64,000 nucleotides of DNA from Mesostigma viride (lineage: Eukaryota > Streptophyta > Mesostigmatophyceae > Mesostigmatales > Mesostigmataceae): the NCBI GenBank assembly GCA_009746045.1, contig RPFO01000406.1, forward strand, positions 2,948,872-3,012,871, written 5' to 3'. A model generated the notes under the pieces. The model searched no databases, was not told where the DNA came from, and saw only the letters and a list, made by a program, of their open reading frames with translations. This document shows, one piece after another, positions 11,561 through 22,700 of the stretch. Position 1 is the stretch's first letter. Each line of letters opens with the position of its first letter. Both the position numbers and the translations under genes were made by a program.

Positions 11561-13700
11561 GGATAAAATTTGTCAGAATTTCACTGGCGATACGAACGTA
11601 ACGAAATTTCCAAGTATCCGACGCCGAAATATCATTGTTGTATCGAATGGTATGCTGAAATTCATTGTGGTTCTGTCCGAGCTGACAAATTTGTCAGAAA
11701 TTTCATTTTCGATACGAACGTGACGAAATTTCCAAGTATCTCACGCTCGGAGAGCTTCCACGGTGTTCACGGGGAAGGGTCCGTTGCGCGTGGCGCACGG
11801 CGGCGGTTCGTCCCGGTCGGAATCGTCCGCTCGCGCGTCCTCCGTGGAAGGGTCTTGGCGCGTCGCGCGGGCCGGTGCGGTTGGCGCCCAGAAGGTCGAC
11901 TATCGGCCTCTGGGCCGCTAGCGGCGAGTCACGTCCTCTCAAGTCGGGGAGGGGGGGCGATAGCCCCCCCTCCCCCACTTTTTTCTTGTCCCCTACTAGT
12001 AACTACGATTTATGACGCCCGAAAACTTTGGCCGCGGCCGTAGGCCGAAGTGGGGCCGTCCCCCGCGCCCCCTAGCGCGGGAGCGGACGACGTCCAGGAC
12101 CGTAGCGAGATGGCCAATCGCGTAGTACAAAGAAAATCCCCAAACCTTGGAGATCGAGTCTGAGGTATTCTGAACGGGTGCTGAAACGCTGAACATGTTC
12201 AGGGTTTCGCGGGCAGGTGGGGCGTCTCGCCAATCCGCGCGGCCTCAGGACATTACGGCGCGTTGACTATTTTAAGCGTCAAACAAATTCTTGGCGAACC
12301 GATATCTGTACTAAAACTTTTAGGCACAGGACGTGGGATGTGAAATTTGATAAGCAAGCGGACGAAATGACAGTTACGTGCTGAACGGAAACGTTCGCGC
12401 CTGAACAGGGGAAATAGAATCAAACGAGACGGAATTTACCGTTACGAACGAAAACGTTCATGAAGCGTTTAAAGATGTGATGAACGGAAACGTTCACACC
12501 TGAATGGGGAAATAGAATCAGACGAGACTAAGTAAGTAAGTAAATTACTAACTAAATAACTAACTTAATAACTAACTAAAGAACTAAATAACTAGAATAC
12601 GTGAGAAATGACACAGAACTGGGAATTATTGGCAAAGCGTGCGGCATGCTCGGGGCGAAAAACAAAGTGACGTGCTGCGCGAGCAATTTTCCTTGTGCTG
12701 GCTGGCGATGGCAGGCAACGTAGGCTAGAAAATTGGGATGGGGAATGCGCAGCCATGGTTTTATACGTCAAAATTTTATGTTTGAAGAGCAAGTGCGAAA
12801 TTTTATGAGCTGGAGGTGCGTCAACGGAGTGATACCTGCGTGGGAGAGGTCCGTGTCGCTATGGCGACCTGGAAATGGAATGTCGTTGTAGATTTAGGTA
12901 TTGTAGTATCATGCTTAACTGCTTTACGTATTGGGTGCCTAGTGAAATCAGTTTGCTGTTCGTGGAAGGCTTGGGGTGTGGCCAACGAGCTTCTGCTGTC
13001 GCCACATCATATTGGAAAGAACGCTGGATTTTTTGCCACGGGACGTAACCGGCGATGCCGATGGTGAGGCGTTTGTTTCGATGACCGGGGTAGTACCTGC
13101 TCTCTTTCTGATGCATTTTCATGGTTGCGTTCTTTCCATTTCGCCGAATCCACCTAGTCGCAGCAAAGACATAGCGTAGCAAGGGTCTGCGTTTTATTTT
13201 CTTAGCCGTGCAGGACGCCATCTTCATGGTCCTTCGCATGTCCTGTGTGAACGTCCGTTGCCCAAGGATCTGTGATGCTTTTTTCTGGAATATACTGGGC
13301 GGTGAAAGCCCCTCTGGATGCTTGCCTGGTCACGGGTTTGGGGCGTCATTTACTGCTGTACTGGCTGACATTCATGGTGCTTTCTGCGTAAGCTGACTTG
13401 CTTCGCACGTGGATTTTGACTGGACTGAAGAGCGCGTCTGGTAGCATGTTTACGTGGTGTATAAGGTGATCAATCAACCATTTGTTTATAGAAGGTGTGA
13501 CAATAGAAGGTGTGTTATATATTTCTTCATCAAGCATGTCAAAAGTAATCTCCACTCGCTTACAACCTGAATTTTGCTTTGCTGGGTCTGCTGTGTTTGT
13601 GTCTCACTGTGCAGGCTATCCCCTTGGTTGATCAACCAGGTGATTTTTGGTGGCAGCGGGGCCATATACTCTTCTTGGCGTTTTTCATCCATGGCATGTC

Positions 13701-15024
13701 AACCAACGCATGCATGCCAGCCCCTCCCACACCCACGCACACATGTTAGCTATACCCCACAAACCCACGCATGGATTCCAGCCACCCCCCACATGCCCGC
13801 ATGCATGCCAGCCACCCCACCAATCCACGCACGCATGCCAGCCACCCCCACACCCACGCACGCATGCCAGCCACCCCACAACCCACTTATGCATTCCAGC
13901 AACCCCCACAGCCACTTACGCATGCCAGCCACCCCCCACCCCCACGCACGCATGGCAGCCACCCCACGAACCCACGCACGCGTGCCAGCCCCCCCTTAAA
14001 ACCACGCATGCATGGCAGCTCCCCACCACACCCACGCATGCATGCCACTCCCCCGCCAACCACCCACGCATGCCAGCCCCCCGACACACGCATGGCAGCC
14101 CCCCCCACACCCACGCACGCATGCCAGCCCTACCCCACATGCAGGCATGCATGCCAGCCACCCCCCACACCCACGCATGCATGCCAGCCCCTCCCACACC
14201 CACGCCGCATGCCAGCTACCCCACAAACCCACGCATGCATGCCAGCGACCCCCCACATGCACGCATGCATGCCAGCCACCCCACCAACCCACGCACGCAT
14301 GCCAGCCCATCACAAACCCGCTTATGCATGCCAGCCACCCCCCACACCCACGTACGCATGCCAGCCACCCCACACACCCACGCACGCATGGCAGCCACCC
14401 CACCAACCCACACACGCGTGCCAGCCCCCCCCTAACCCCACGCATGCATGGCAGCCCCCCACCACACCCACGCATGCATGCCACTCCCCCCCACACCCAC
14501 GCACGCATGCGAGCCCCCCCCACACCCACGCACGCATGCGAGCCCCCCCACACACCCACGCACGCATGCCAGCCCCACCCCACATGCAGGCATGCATGCC
14601 AGCCACCCCCCACACCCACGCATGCATGCCAGCCCCTCCCACACCCACGCCTGCATGCCAGCTACCCCACAAACCCACGCATGCATGCCAGCGACCCCCC
14701 ACATGCACGCATGCATGCCAGCCACCCCACCAACCCACGCACGCATGCCAGCCCATCACAAACCCACTTATGCATGCCAGCCACCCCCCACACCCACGTA
14801 CGCATGCCAGCCACCCCACACACCCACGCACGCATGGCAGCCACCCCACGAACCCACACACGCGTGCCAGCCCCCCTAACCCCACGCATGCATGGCAGCC
14901 CCCCACCACACCCACGCATGCATGCCACTCCCCCCCACACCCACGCACGCATGCGAGCCCCCCCACACCCACGCACGCATGCGAGGCCCCCCCACACCCA
15001 CGCAAGCATGCCAGCCCCCCCCCA
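13701..15024. repeat. 30-bp-period minisatellite, unit 4
   Basis: Fourth array of the GCATGCCAGCC family, ending in the same GAAGTCATAGTGGGCACCAC sequence as the others. Confidence 0.9.
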
Positions 15025-15373
15025 TGAAGTCATAGTGGGCACCACGCAGTCATGCTATGATTTAATTTTTTCAATTTAATAATGGGAATGACGGATGGTG
15101 CATGTGTGAACAAAGGAATGAAAGGATTGCCACTCAATGAATATTAATTAATGATGAAAATGGGAGTTTGCATGGGAGTGTTTGGTCCTTATGGCTGGCT
15201 TGCAAAAAGCAGTACCCAAATTTCGAAGTATTTGACTGCGAAATATCTGTAAAGTATATCGCACGGTATAATTAATTAATGAATGGTACGCTGAAATTCA
15301 TTGTGCGGGCTCTCTCTGCATGTGATAAACAATTTTAGCTTTGAGGGCATGCAACAAGACATGCTAGCATTAA

Positions 15374-17109
15374 CCCGTGTTTTTTTACAACGCGATGTAT
15401 CGCGTTGTAGGGTTAGAACGCGATGTATCGCGTTGTAATCTGACACGTGGCAGGCACAGTAGATACGAGATTTTCGGTCTGAAACTCGGTGGACGGCCTC
15501 CTTACATCCCGTAGAACTCAAGAAAAAATCCTGGTATTTTTTGGATTTTTTTTGTGACAGCTGCAAACAAATATGTACCACTGAAATCAGGCATTTTCGC
15601 GGGACGAAGGTGAAGACGACGGCGATGGCGGCAGGTAGATCTCGCCAGTTTTCGCGCGAATTTCAGTGGCTGTTGGGTGGCACGACCATGATGATGCGTT
15701 CAAAGGTTGATAATTAGGTTTCTACGAGTTTGTTGAGGTACTGGGGCAAAGGAAACGTAGTTTTTTCCAGTTTCTCACCCAACTTTCATGCGGAAACCCT
15801 GGAAACCGGCATACATATTATTACGTCAAGACTCGGGTCTGCTGCGGCACCATGCTTGGTATTTCCATGGTGTTTCGACTTCTTAACACATGTTTATTCA
15901 TTCCGAACGTCCGGACTCTCGGCTAAACCGAGAATTGTGCAGACTTTTATTGGGTAGCGCCGGGCATGATGGTGCCTGCAAATAGCGGAAGGCGTGACCG
16001 TGGCTATTGCTACGGTATGCTGTATTTTCCTGGAAATGGCCTCTGCCACCGGCTCAATAGTGCTTGCAGGCGTAAGTATATCGTGTTTCTACCTAGTTTC
16101 TGCCAGTTTTCCACTTATTTCTACCGACCTCTGCCCAGCCTCTCTAAGACCGCCATCCTACTCGACGTTGCTTGCATGTCAGCCATAGCAGGTTGCAGTT
16201 GTGCAGTATTTAGGTGCTGTATACGTCGTCAAGCCGTGCATATATCGTGAGGATTGGATGTTGATGGTTTATACTGCGTTGATTGTGCAAGAAGACCAGC
16301 TAGGTGCCCATAATCATGGTGTATAATCATGTGTTGTTAGCATCTTGCCACCATTTGCTAGCATGCATTCCAGCGTCATCTTTGCCTGCATGTAAGCTCA
16401 TGGATCACTCAACCTATCCAAGCCTTGCATTACACGTGCCTCTTTCTTTCAGTATTGCACGCGTTATGGAATGAAAACCCAGCACCCCCGTTCCCACGAG
16501 GCATGTGCTCAACACGTTGTGAGAGTGGATGATGCTTTGGCTATGGCTGCCTGATTCAGTCATATTAGGTCATCCAGTCATGATGTTTGATGCATGTTTG
16601 ATGCTGTATAACTTATACAACACCTATTTTCAACGTTTTGACCCTCCAAGCTCACTATGGCCCCGTTTATGGGGCTCATGTCGTTGCGTCATGTTGTGAA
16701 GGGCTCTCATTTTTCCCACTGCGTTGTACTGCGTTGTAATTGTGATGCTAATGAAAAATAGCTCCAGTGGCCCAATGGGCCTGAGTTTTGTTTCACAGAG
16801 CCTGCATATGTTGCCCATAGCTCGTGCAAGAAGCCAGATTTTTTTCATGAACCATTTGTGAATAAGCACATGACTTGTGACCTAGGGTCAAGAAATCGCG
16901 GTCATGGTCAGACCCCCCTGTATTCAAACCAGTGTATCTCTCTAATGAATTAGCATTTTGTAGGTCTGAGTAGCTCAAAAAATCCTTTGATTTATGGGCT
17001 TTCAGGAAAGTATATACATGACCATGAAAAAAAATTTCCTTAGGTGCTATACGCGTTCTAAAAAAAGCTTACAACGCGATATATCGCGTTCTAATTAAAA
17101 AAACACGGG
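15374..17109. mobile_element. Non-autonomous piggyBac-like DNA transposon
   Basis: The 1,736-bp insertion begins CCCGTGTTTTTTT and ends AAAAAAACACGGG, a perfect 13-bp terminal inverted repeat. It is flanked by TTAA on both sides (15370-15373, 17110-17113). Unit 2 keeps the empty site GCATTAAAATG with a single TTAA. TTAA duplication with termini starting CCC is the hallmark of the piggyBac superfamily. Subterminal palindromes (ACAACGCGATGTATCGCG type) occur twice at the left end and once at the right. Interior ORFs are all under 100 codons and none looks like a transposase, so the element is non-autonomous. Confidence 0.85.
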
Positions 17110-17123
17110 TTAAAATGAAATTA

Positions 17124-17355
17124 AATTATAACATGACTAGTTGGGAGATCATGTACGACATGTAGCATAATTACGTACAGGGCCACAATTGTGCCAATCA
17201 GGGCCCTCCTCTAGGTAGACTGTGCTAGGCAATTAGAATTAGACAAATAAGGTCATTCAAAAAGGTTTAATTCTTCACCTACCTCCATCCATCCAGCAAG
17301 GGAATATGTTAGCCAGTGCTACATGATGATCTCCCAACGGAGTCATGTTATGATG
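17124..17355. repeat. AT-rich inverted repeat, unit 4
   Basis: Third copy of the TTATAACATGACT / AGTCATGTTATGATG inverted repeat. It lies directly right of the piggyBac-like insertion, whose duplicated TTAA sits at its edge. Confidence 0.55.
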
Positions 17356-18249
17356 CGAAATAGTTCAGGATAAAATTTGTCAGAATTTCACTGGCGATAC
17401 GAACGTAACGAAATTTCCAAGTATCCGACGCCGAAATATCATTGTTGTATCGAATGGTATGCTGAAATTCATTGTGGTTCTGTCCGAGCTGACAAATTTG
17501 TCAGAAATTTCATTTTCGATACGAACGTGACGAAATTTCCAAGTATCTCACGCTCGGAGAGCTTCCACGGTGTTCACGGGGAAGGGTCCGTTGCGCGTGG
17601 CGCACGGCGGCGGTTCGTCCCGGTCGGAATCGTCCGCTCGCGCGTCCTCCGTGGAAGGGTCTTGGCGCGTCGCGCGGGCCGGTGCGGTTGGCGCCCAGAA
17701 GGTCGACTATCGGCCTCTGGGCCGCTAGCGGCGAGTCACGTCCTCTCAAGTCGGGGAGGGGGGGCGATAGCCCCCCCTCCCCCACTTTTTTCTTGTCCCC
17801 TACTAGTAACTACGATTTATGACGCCCGAAAACTTTGGCCGAGGCCGTAGGCCGAAGGTGGGGCCGTCCCCCGCGCCCCCTAGCGCGGGAGCGGACGACG
17901 TACAAGACCGTAGCGAGATGGCCAATCGGCGTAGTACAAAGAAAATCCCCAAACCTTGGAGATCGACTGTCAGGAGTTCTGAACGGGTCTGAAACGCTGA
18001 ACATGTTCAGACTTTTGCGGGCAGGTGGGGCGTCTCGCCAATCCGCGCGGCCTCAGGAATTACGGCGCGTTGACTATTTTAAGCGTCAAACAAGCTACTG
18101 GCGAACCGATATCTGTACTAAAACTTCTTTAGTCACAGGACGTGGGATGTCAAATTTGATAAGCAAGCGAGACGAAATGACAGTTACGTGCTGAACGGAA
18201 ACGTTCGCGTCTGAACAGGGGAAATAGAATCAATCGAGACGGAATTTTG

Positions 18250-19560
18250 CGTTACGAACGAAAACGTTCATAGCGCACCAGGCTGGCAGTGGCAATGGGT
18301 AAAGTGAACGTGAATAATAAAAGCGGCATGGTCGGGGCAAAAAATTTTAATGAAACAAAGCGACGTGCTGCGGAAGCAACCATAGTTGTTGATGGCTGGC
18401 GATGGCGGGCGACGTAGCATGTGAAATCGGGATGGGGAATGCGAATTCCTGGTTTTTATACGTCAAAAATTGTATTGGAAGAGTACGTAGGAAACTTTCT
18501 GAGCTGGCGGGGCGTCAACCCCGTGCAACCTGCGTGGGAGAGGTCCGTGTCGCTATGGCATTTGCTGTAAAATAGCCAGCGACCTGGAAATCGAACGTCG
18601 TCATCAGATTGTTTTGTTTCATTGTCGTCATTCTTCAGTTTTACGTATTTCACGCCTTGTAAAATCAGTATTGATGTTCATGGAAGACGTGGGATGGGGC
18701 AAACGAATGTCTGGTGTCACCATACACAATTGCGATTGAGCGCTGGATTGCTTGGCACGGGACGAACGCTGGCGATGGCGATTTGTGTCAAAGATGTGGT
18801 CAATTTATCTGCTTTTATCTAATGTGGTTTACGTTTACCGTCATCTGATGCAATTTCCCTTTTTCCAGACGAATTTTCTTGGTCGCAGCGTGCACGTACC
18901 GGACCAAGAGTCTGTCTTCCATTGTCGTATCCGTGGGGTGCGTCCTCTTCATTCTCCTTGGGAATGTTATTGCCACGTTATCCGTGTTGCTTTCTTCTGG
19001 AACAGACTGGGCAGGGAAAGCCCATGATTGCTCATGGATGATTGCTCATGCACCAATTTTGGGAGTCGTTGACTGCTGTGGTGCCTGACGTTGACGGTGC
19101 TTTTGCGTGTGATAAGCTGCCTTGCTTTGCACGTGAGTTTTCACTGGGCTATATGGGTGAAGGTCAGCAACTAGGGGTGTGTCATGCTGTGCTATATTGC
19201 TTCCATCCAGCATATCCAAAGTTAGACTTGCTCTAATGGCTGTGCAATATTTGTGTTGTGCAGATTTTTACTGGGCTGAAGCCAAAGTCACGCATGGGTA
19301 GACAGTTTGCTGCACGTGAATTTTTACTGGGCTGTACGTGCAGGTGGGCAACCATGTGTTGTGCCATATTTTTCTACATGGATTCATCATACTTGCTGTC
19401 AAACGTAGGCCCCATTCGCTTGCACACTGAATTTTGCTTTGCTGGCTGTGTAATTTTGATGTCTCATTGTGCAGGCGTGCCCGCTACCTGATCAACCAGG
19501 TGTGCTTTGGATTGTGCCAGCGGGGCCATGTTTGTTTCCTTTGCATGTGTAGGCAGCTAG
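18250..19560 (+). promoter_or_regulatory. Diverged fifth leader: 5' region of the Helitron gene
   Basis: This stretch aligns with the leader of every array unit (for example 12640-13690) but is clearly diverged. Shared landmarks are GTGGGAGAGGTCCGTGTCGC, TGAATTTTGCTTTGCTGG, a splice-acceptor-like TGTGCAGGC, and CTGATCAACCAGGTG followed by CAGCGGGGCCAT. It probably supplies the promoter and untranslated exon(s) of the Helitron gene that follows. No ORF here is convincing; coding sequence appears to begin near 19720. Confidence 0.55.
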
Positions 19561-19719
19561 GCAGGCTGGCAGGGGACATGGGGCACGAGGCTTGGGGTGT
19601 GGGGTATGTGGCATGGGTCAGGCAGCCAGCCAGCCAGCCAGCAAGGCAGCCACATGCACGAGGTCATGGGAATATGGGGCTGGCAGGTGGGACGGGGCAG
19701 GGGACCTGGGGCACGAGCA

Positions 19720-22700
19720 ATGAAACTTTGGGGCCTGAATGACCTTTACCCGAAGATGGAGGTCGCGGAGAAAGACAAGGCTGAGGTGGATGCGCAAGAG
19801 ATCTTCATCTTCCCTGCGTAAGTGAGATTGTGGGTGGAAGTGATGAATGGAAGATGTTGTGGCAGGCGCGTTGTTCAAAGAATGAATGGGTGATTGATGT
19901 GTAAACAGAGGGAAACTTATTCATTTGTCAATGGATTTTCATATTTTTGACGTGTGCAGGGACACGCGGACGGCGGAACCGGCCGAGTTCCGTGTGGATT
20001 TTGTCAAGCGCAACGCGGATGGGGAGCAGCGGTACCGCCGGAGGTTGGTGATGGGGGACCAGAGGTACATGCCCCTAGCGTTCCCTGTGCTGTTTTCCGA
20101 GGGGGTCGGCTTGTGGTGGTACGGGCGTGGCGCGTCCAAGGATGGTTCAAGGTCGGAAAAACTGGGCAAGATTCTGAAGTATTGCCTGTACTCGGACGAG
20201 CGGTTTCGCAACAAGGGCACCTTGAGGCAATTGTTTGCGCTGCACGCATTTTCGTGCGTGCAAGACAACCGGTTGTCATATGTGCGTAGCATGCAGGAGG
20301 ACGTGCAGCTGCGCACTGCGACGGTGCGTGAGGCCGAGGATGCGTTGCGGCAGTTGGAGCAGCGCGAGAAGGAGGAGGACATTGACTACGATGCGGTGGA
20401 TGCGGGGGATGAGGTCCTTGATGAGCTGCGCGTGGGCAAGAAGGTCATCATTCCAGCAGGCGTGGGTTTTGGGGTTCGAGCGCGCGCCAGCCGTATCCAG
20501 GATCAGTTGGCGGCGATTGTCACGGATGGCGAGCCGAGTCACTTTGTGACGATGACTTGCAATCCTCGATGGAAAGAGATCTTGGATAACGTGCCGGCAA
20601 AACCGGATGGGACCAAAGAGCCGCTAGAGCATCCCGATATCGTGGATCGGGTGTTCAAACTGAAGTTGCGGTTCCTCATCTCCTTGATTACATCTGGGGT
20701 GGTCTTTGGGCGCAAGCCGGTGTATCTGACATACGTTATAGAATATCAGACCCGGGGATTGCCGCATGCTCATATCATCTACCGGCTCCCCAAGGTATGC
20801 CACCCTACGAACGAGAACGGGTTGGTGGATCAGCACGTATGGGCTGAGCTGCCCCCGGTCGAGATGCCCGAGTTGCGCGAGAAGGTTTTAACGCATATGG
20901 TGCACAATCATCATCGCGGCACCAAGTGCATGCAGGGTAGGCGGAAGGAGGTGGAGCAGCCTCCCAGGATGGCAGCGAGGGCTGCCGACGTGCGGGCGGA
21001 AGAGGCGGCGAGGAAGGAGTACGACGAGGGTCTGCCAGATTTGGAGGAGTGCGACGCGAATGTAACGTGGCCGGTTTGCCAAAAGAAGTTCCCCAAGGCG
21101 TACGTGGGTAGGACGTATGTGGACGCGCGCGGGTACATGCAGTATCGCCGGCGGCCCTTGTGCAAGCTGAACAGGTGGATTGTGCCATATAATCCCGTGT
21201 TTTTGCTACTGCTCGATTGTCACATCAATGTGGAGATCGTCGCCAGCATCCACATCGTCGAGTATCTGAACAAGTATATGAACAAGTCTGACGAGACGGC
21301 GGACGTCAAGGTGACGAGCGACGGCAATGACGAGATCGCGGACTACCTTGCCGCTAGGCGGGTGAGTCTTGGCGTGGGTGTTTGCATGGGTGGGTTCTAA
21401 ATCTATGTGGCACTCGGTGGAATGCTTGCTGTTTATGCGACGGTAATCATGTTGCTTGACGGTAGCGTTGGTGTTGATGCGTGCTTTGCGATTGTGGTTG
21501 CGGTGGTTGGGTGCAGGTGTCGGCGTCGCGGGCAGAGTGGGTGTTGATGGGTTTCCACGAGCATTTCATGCGTCCGGGATGCTCGTTGTTGCCGCTGCAC
21601 GTGCCCAAGGAGAACGAGATCGCGTATATGGAGAATGTAAAGGGGAGCATGGAAAAGGCGTTGCGGGAGCGGTCACACACGGAGCTTCAGGTCTACTTTG
21701 GGCGCCCCTCCGAGGAGGACCTTGCGGGCATGGATGCGATAAAGTATATCAAGTTCTACCGCACGTACTCTGTGCACAAGGCCAAGTCGGAGGATGAGGA
21801 GATGGTAAGAAGGAGGGTGTTGGTGGGGGCAATAGGTGTGTGTCGTGTCAGTGCTTGTGATGCATGGCAGCCTCTTCCCCCCCACATGCATGCATGGCCA
21901 CCACACCCATGCACACCCATGCATACCAGGCGCCCCCTTTACCCACGCACGCATGGCAGCCACCCTCATCTACATGTACATGCATGGCAGCTTTCCCCCA
22001 CACGCAAGCCAATTTTTTTTACCACCCTTGTGGTGCGGAAGCAATGCTGAATTTTTTTTAACACCCTTGGGGTGCGAAAGCTATGCTGAATTTTTTTAAC
22101 CACCCTTGGGGTGCGGAAGCTATGCTGAATTTTTTTCACCACCCTTGCGGTGCGGAAGCTATGCTGAATATTTTTCACCACCCTTGCGGTGCGGAAGCTA
22201 TGCTGAAATTTTCTTCACCACCCTTGGGGTGCGGAAGCTATGCTGAATTTTTTTCACCACCCTTGGGGTGCGGAAGCTATGCTGAATTTTTTTCACCACC
22301 TTTGCGGTGCGGAAGCTATGCTGAATTTTTTTCACCACCCTTGCGGTGCGGAAGCTATGCTGAAATTTTCTTCACCACCCTTGGGGTGCGGAAGCTATGC
22401 TGAATTTTTTTCACCACTCTTGCGGTGCGGGAGCTATGCTGAAATTTTCTTCACCACAGTTGGGGTGCGGAAGCTATGCTGAATTTTTTTCACCACCCTT
22501 GGGGTGCGGAAGCTGTGCTGAATTTTTTTCACCACGCTTGGGGTTTGGGAGCTATGCTAAAATTTTGTTCACCACCCTTGGGGTGCGGAAGCTATGCTGA
22601 AATTTTCTTAACCACCCTTGGGGTGCGAAAGCTATGCTGAATTTTTTTCACCACCCTTGCGGTGCGGAAGCTATGGTCAGGGCCGCATGAAGCTATGCTG

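Larger units (their letters stand above)
1..18250. repeat. Four-unit complex tandem array (Helitron-leader derived)
   Basis: The motif GCCTGGTCACGGGTTTGGGG recurs at 1, 5142, 9445 and 13324, which defines units of about 5,141, 4,303, 3,879 and 4,930 bp. Corresponding segments look nearly identical by eye. Unit order is: leader (about 380 bp), 30-bp minisatellite, AT-rich inverted repeat, short 'ACGAAATTTCCAAGTATC' repeats, GC-rich hairpin block, GAAC/GTTC palindromes, then the upstream part of the next leader. Unit 1 has the GC block twice (about 2470-2950 and 3548-4030). Unit 3 lacks the AT-rich inverted repeat. Units 2 and 4 carry insertions. The leader parts match the sequence just upstream of the Helitron gene (18250-19560), so I infer amplification of a Helitron 5' region. 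I see no convincing protein-coding gene in the array. Confidence 0.85.
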
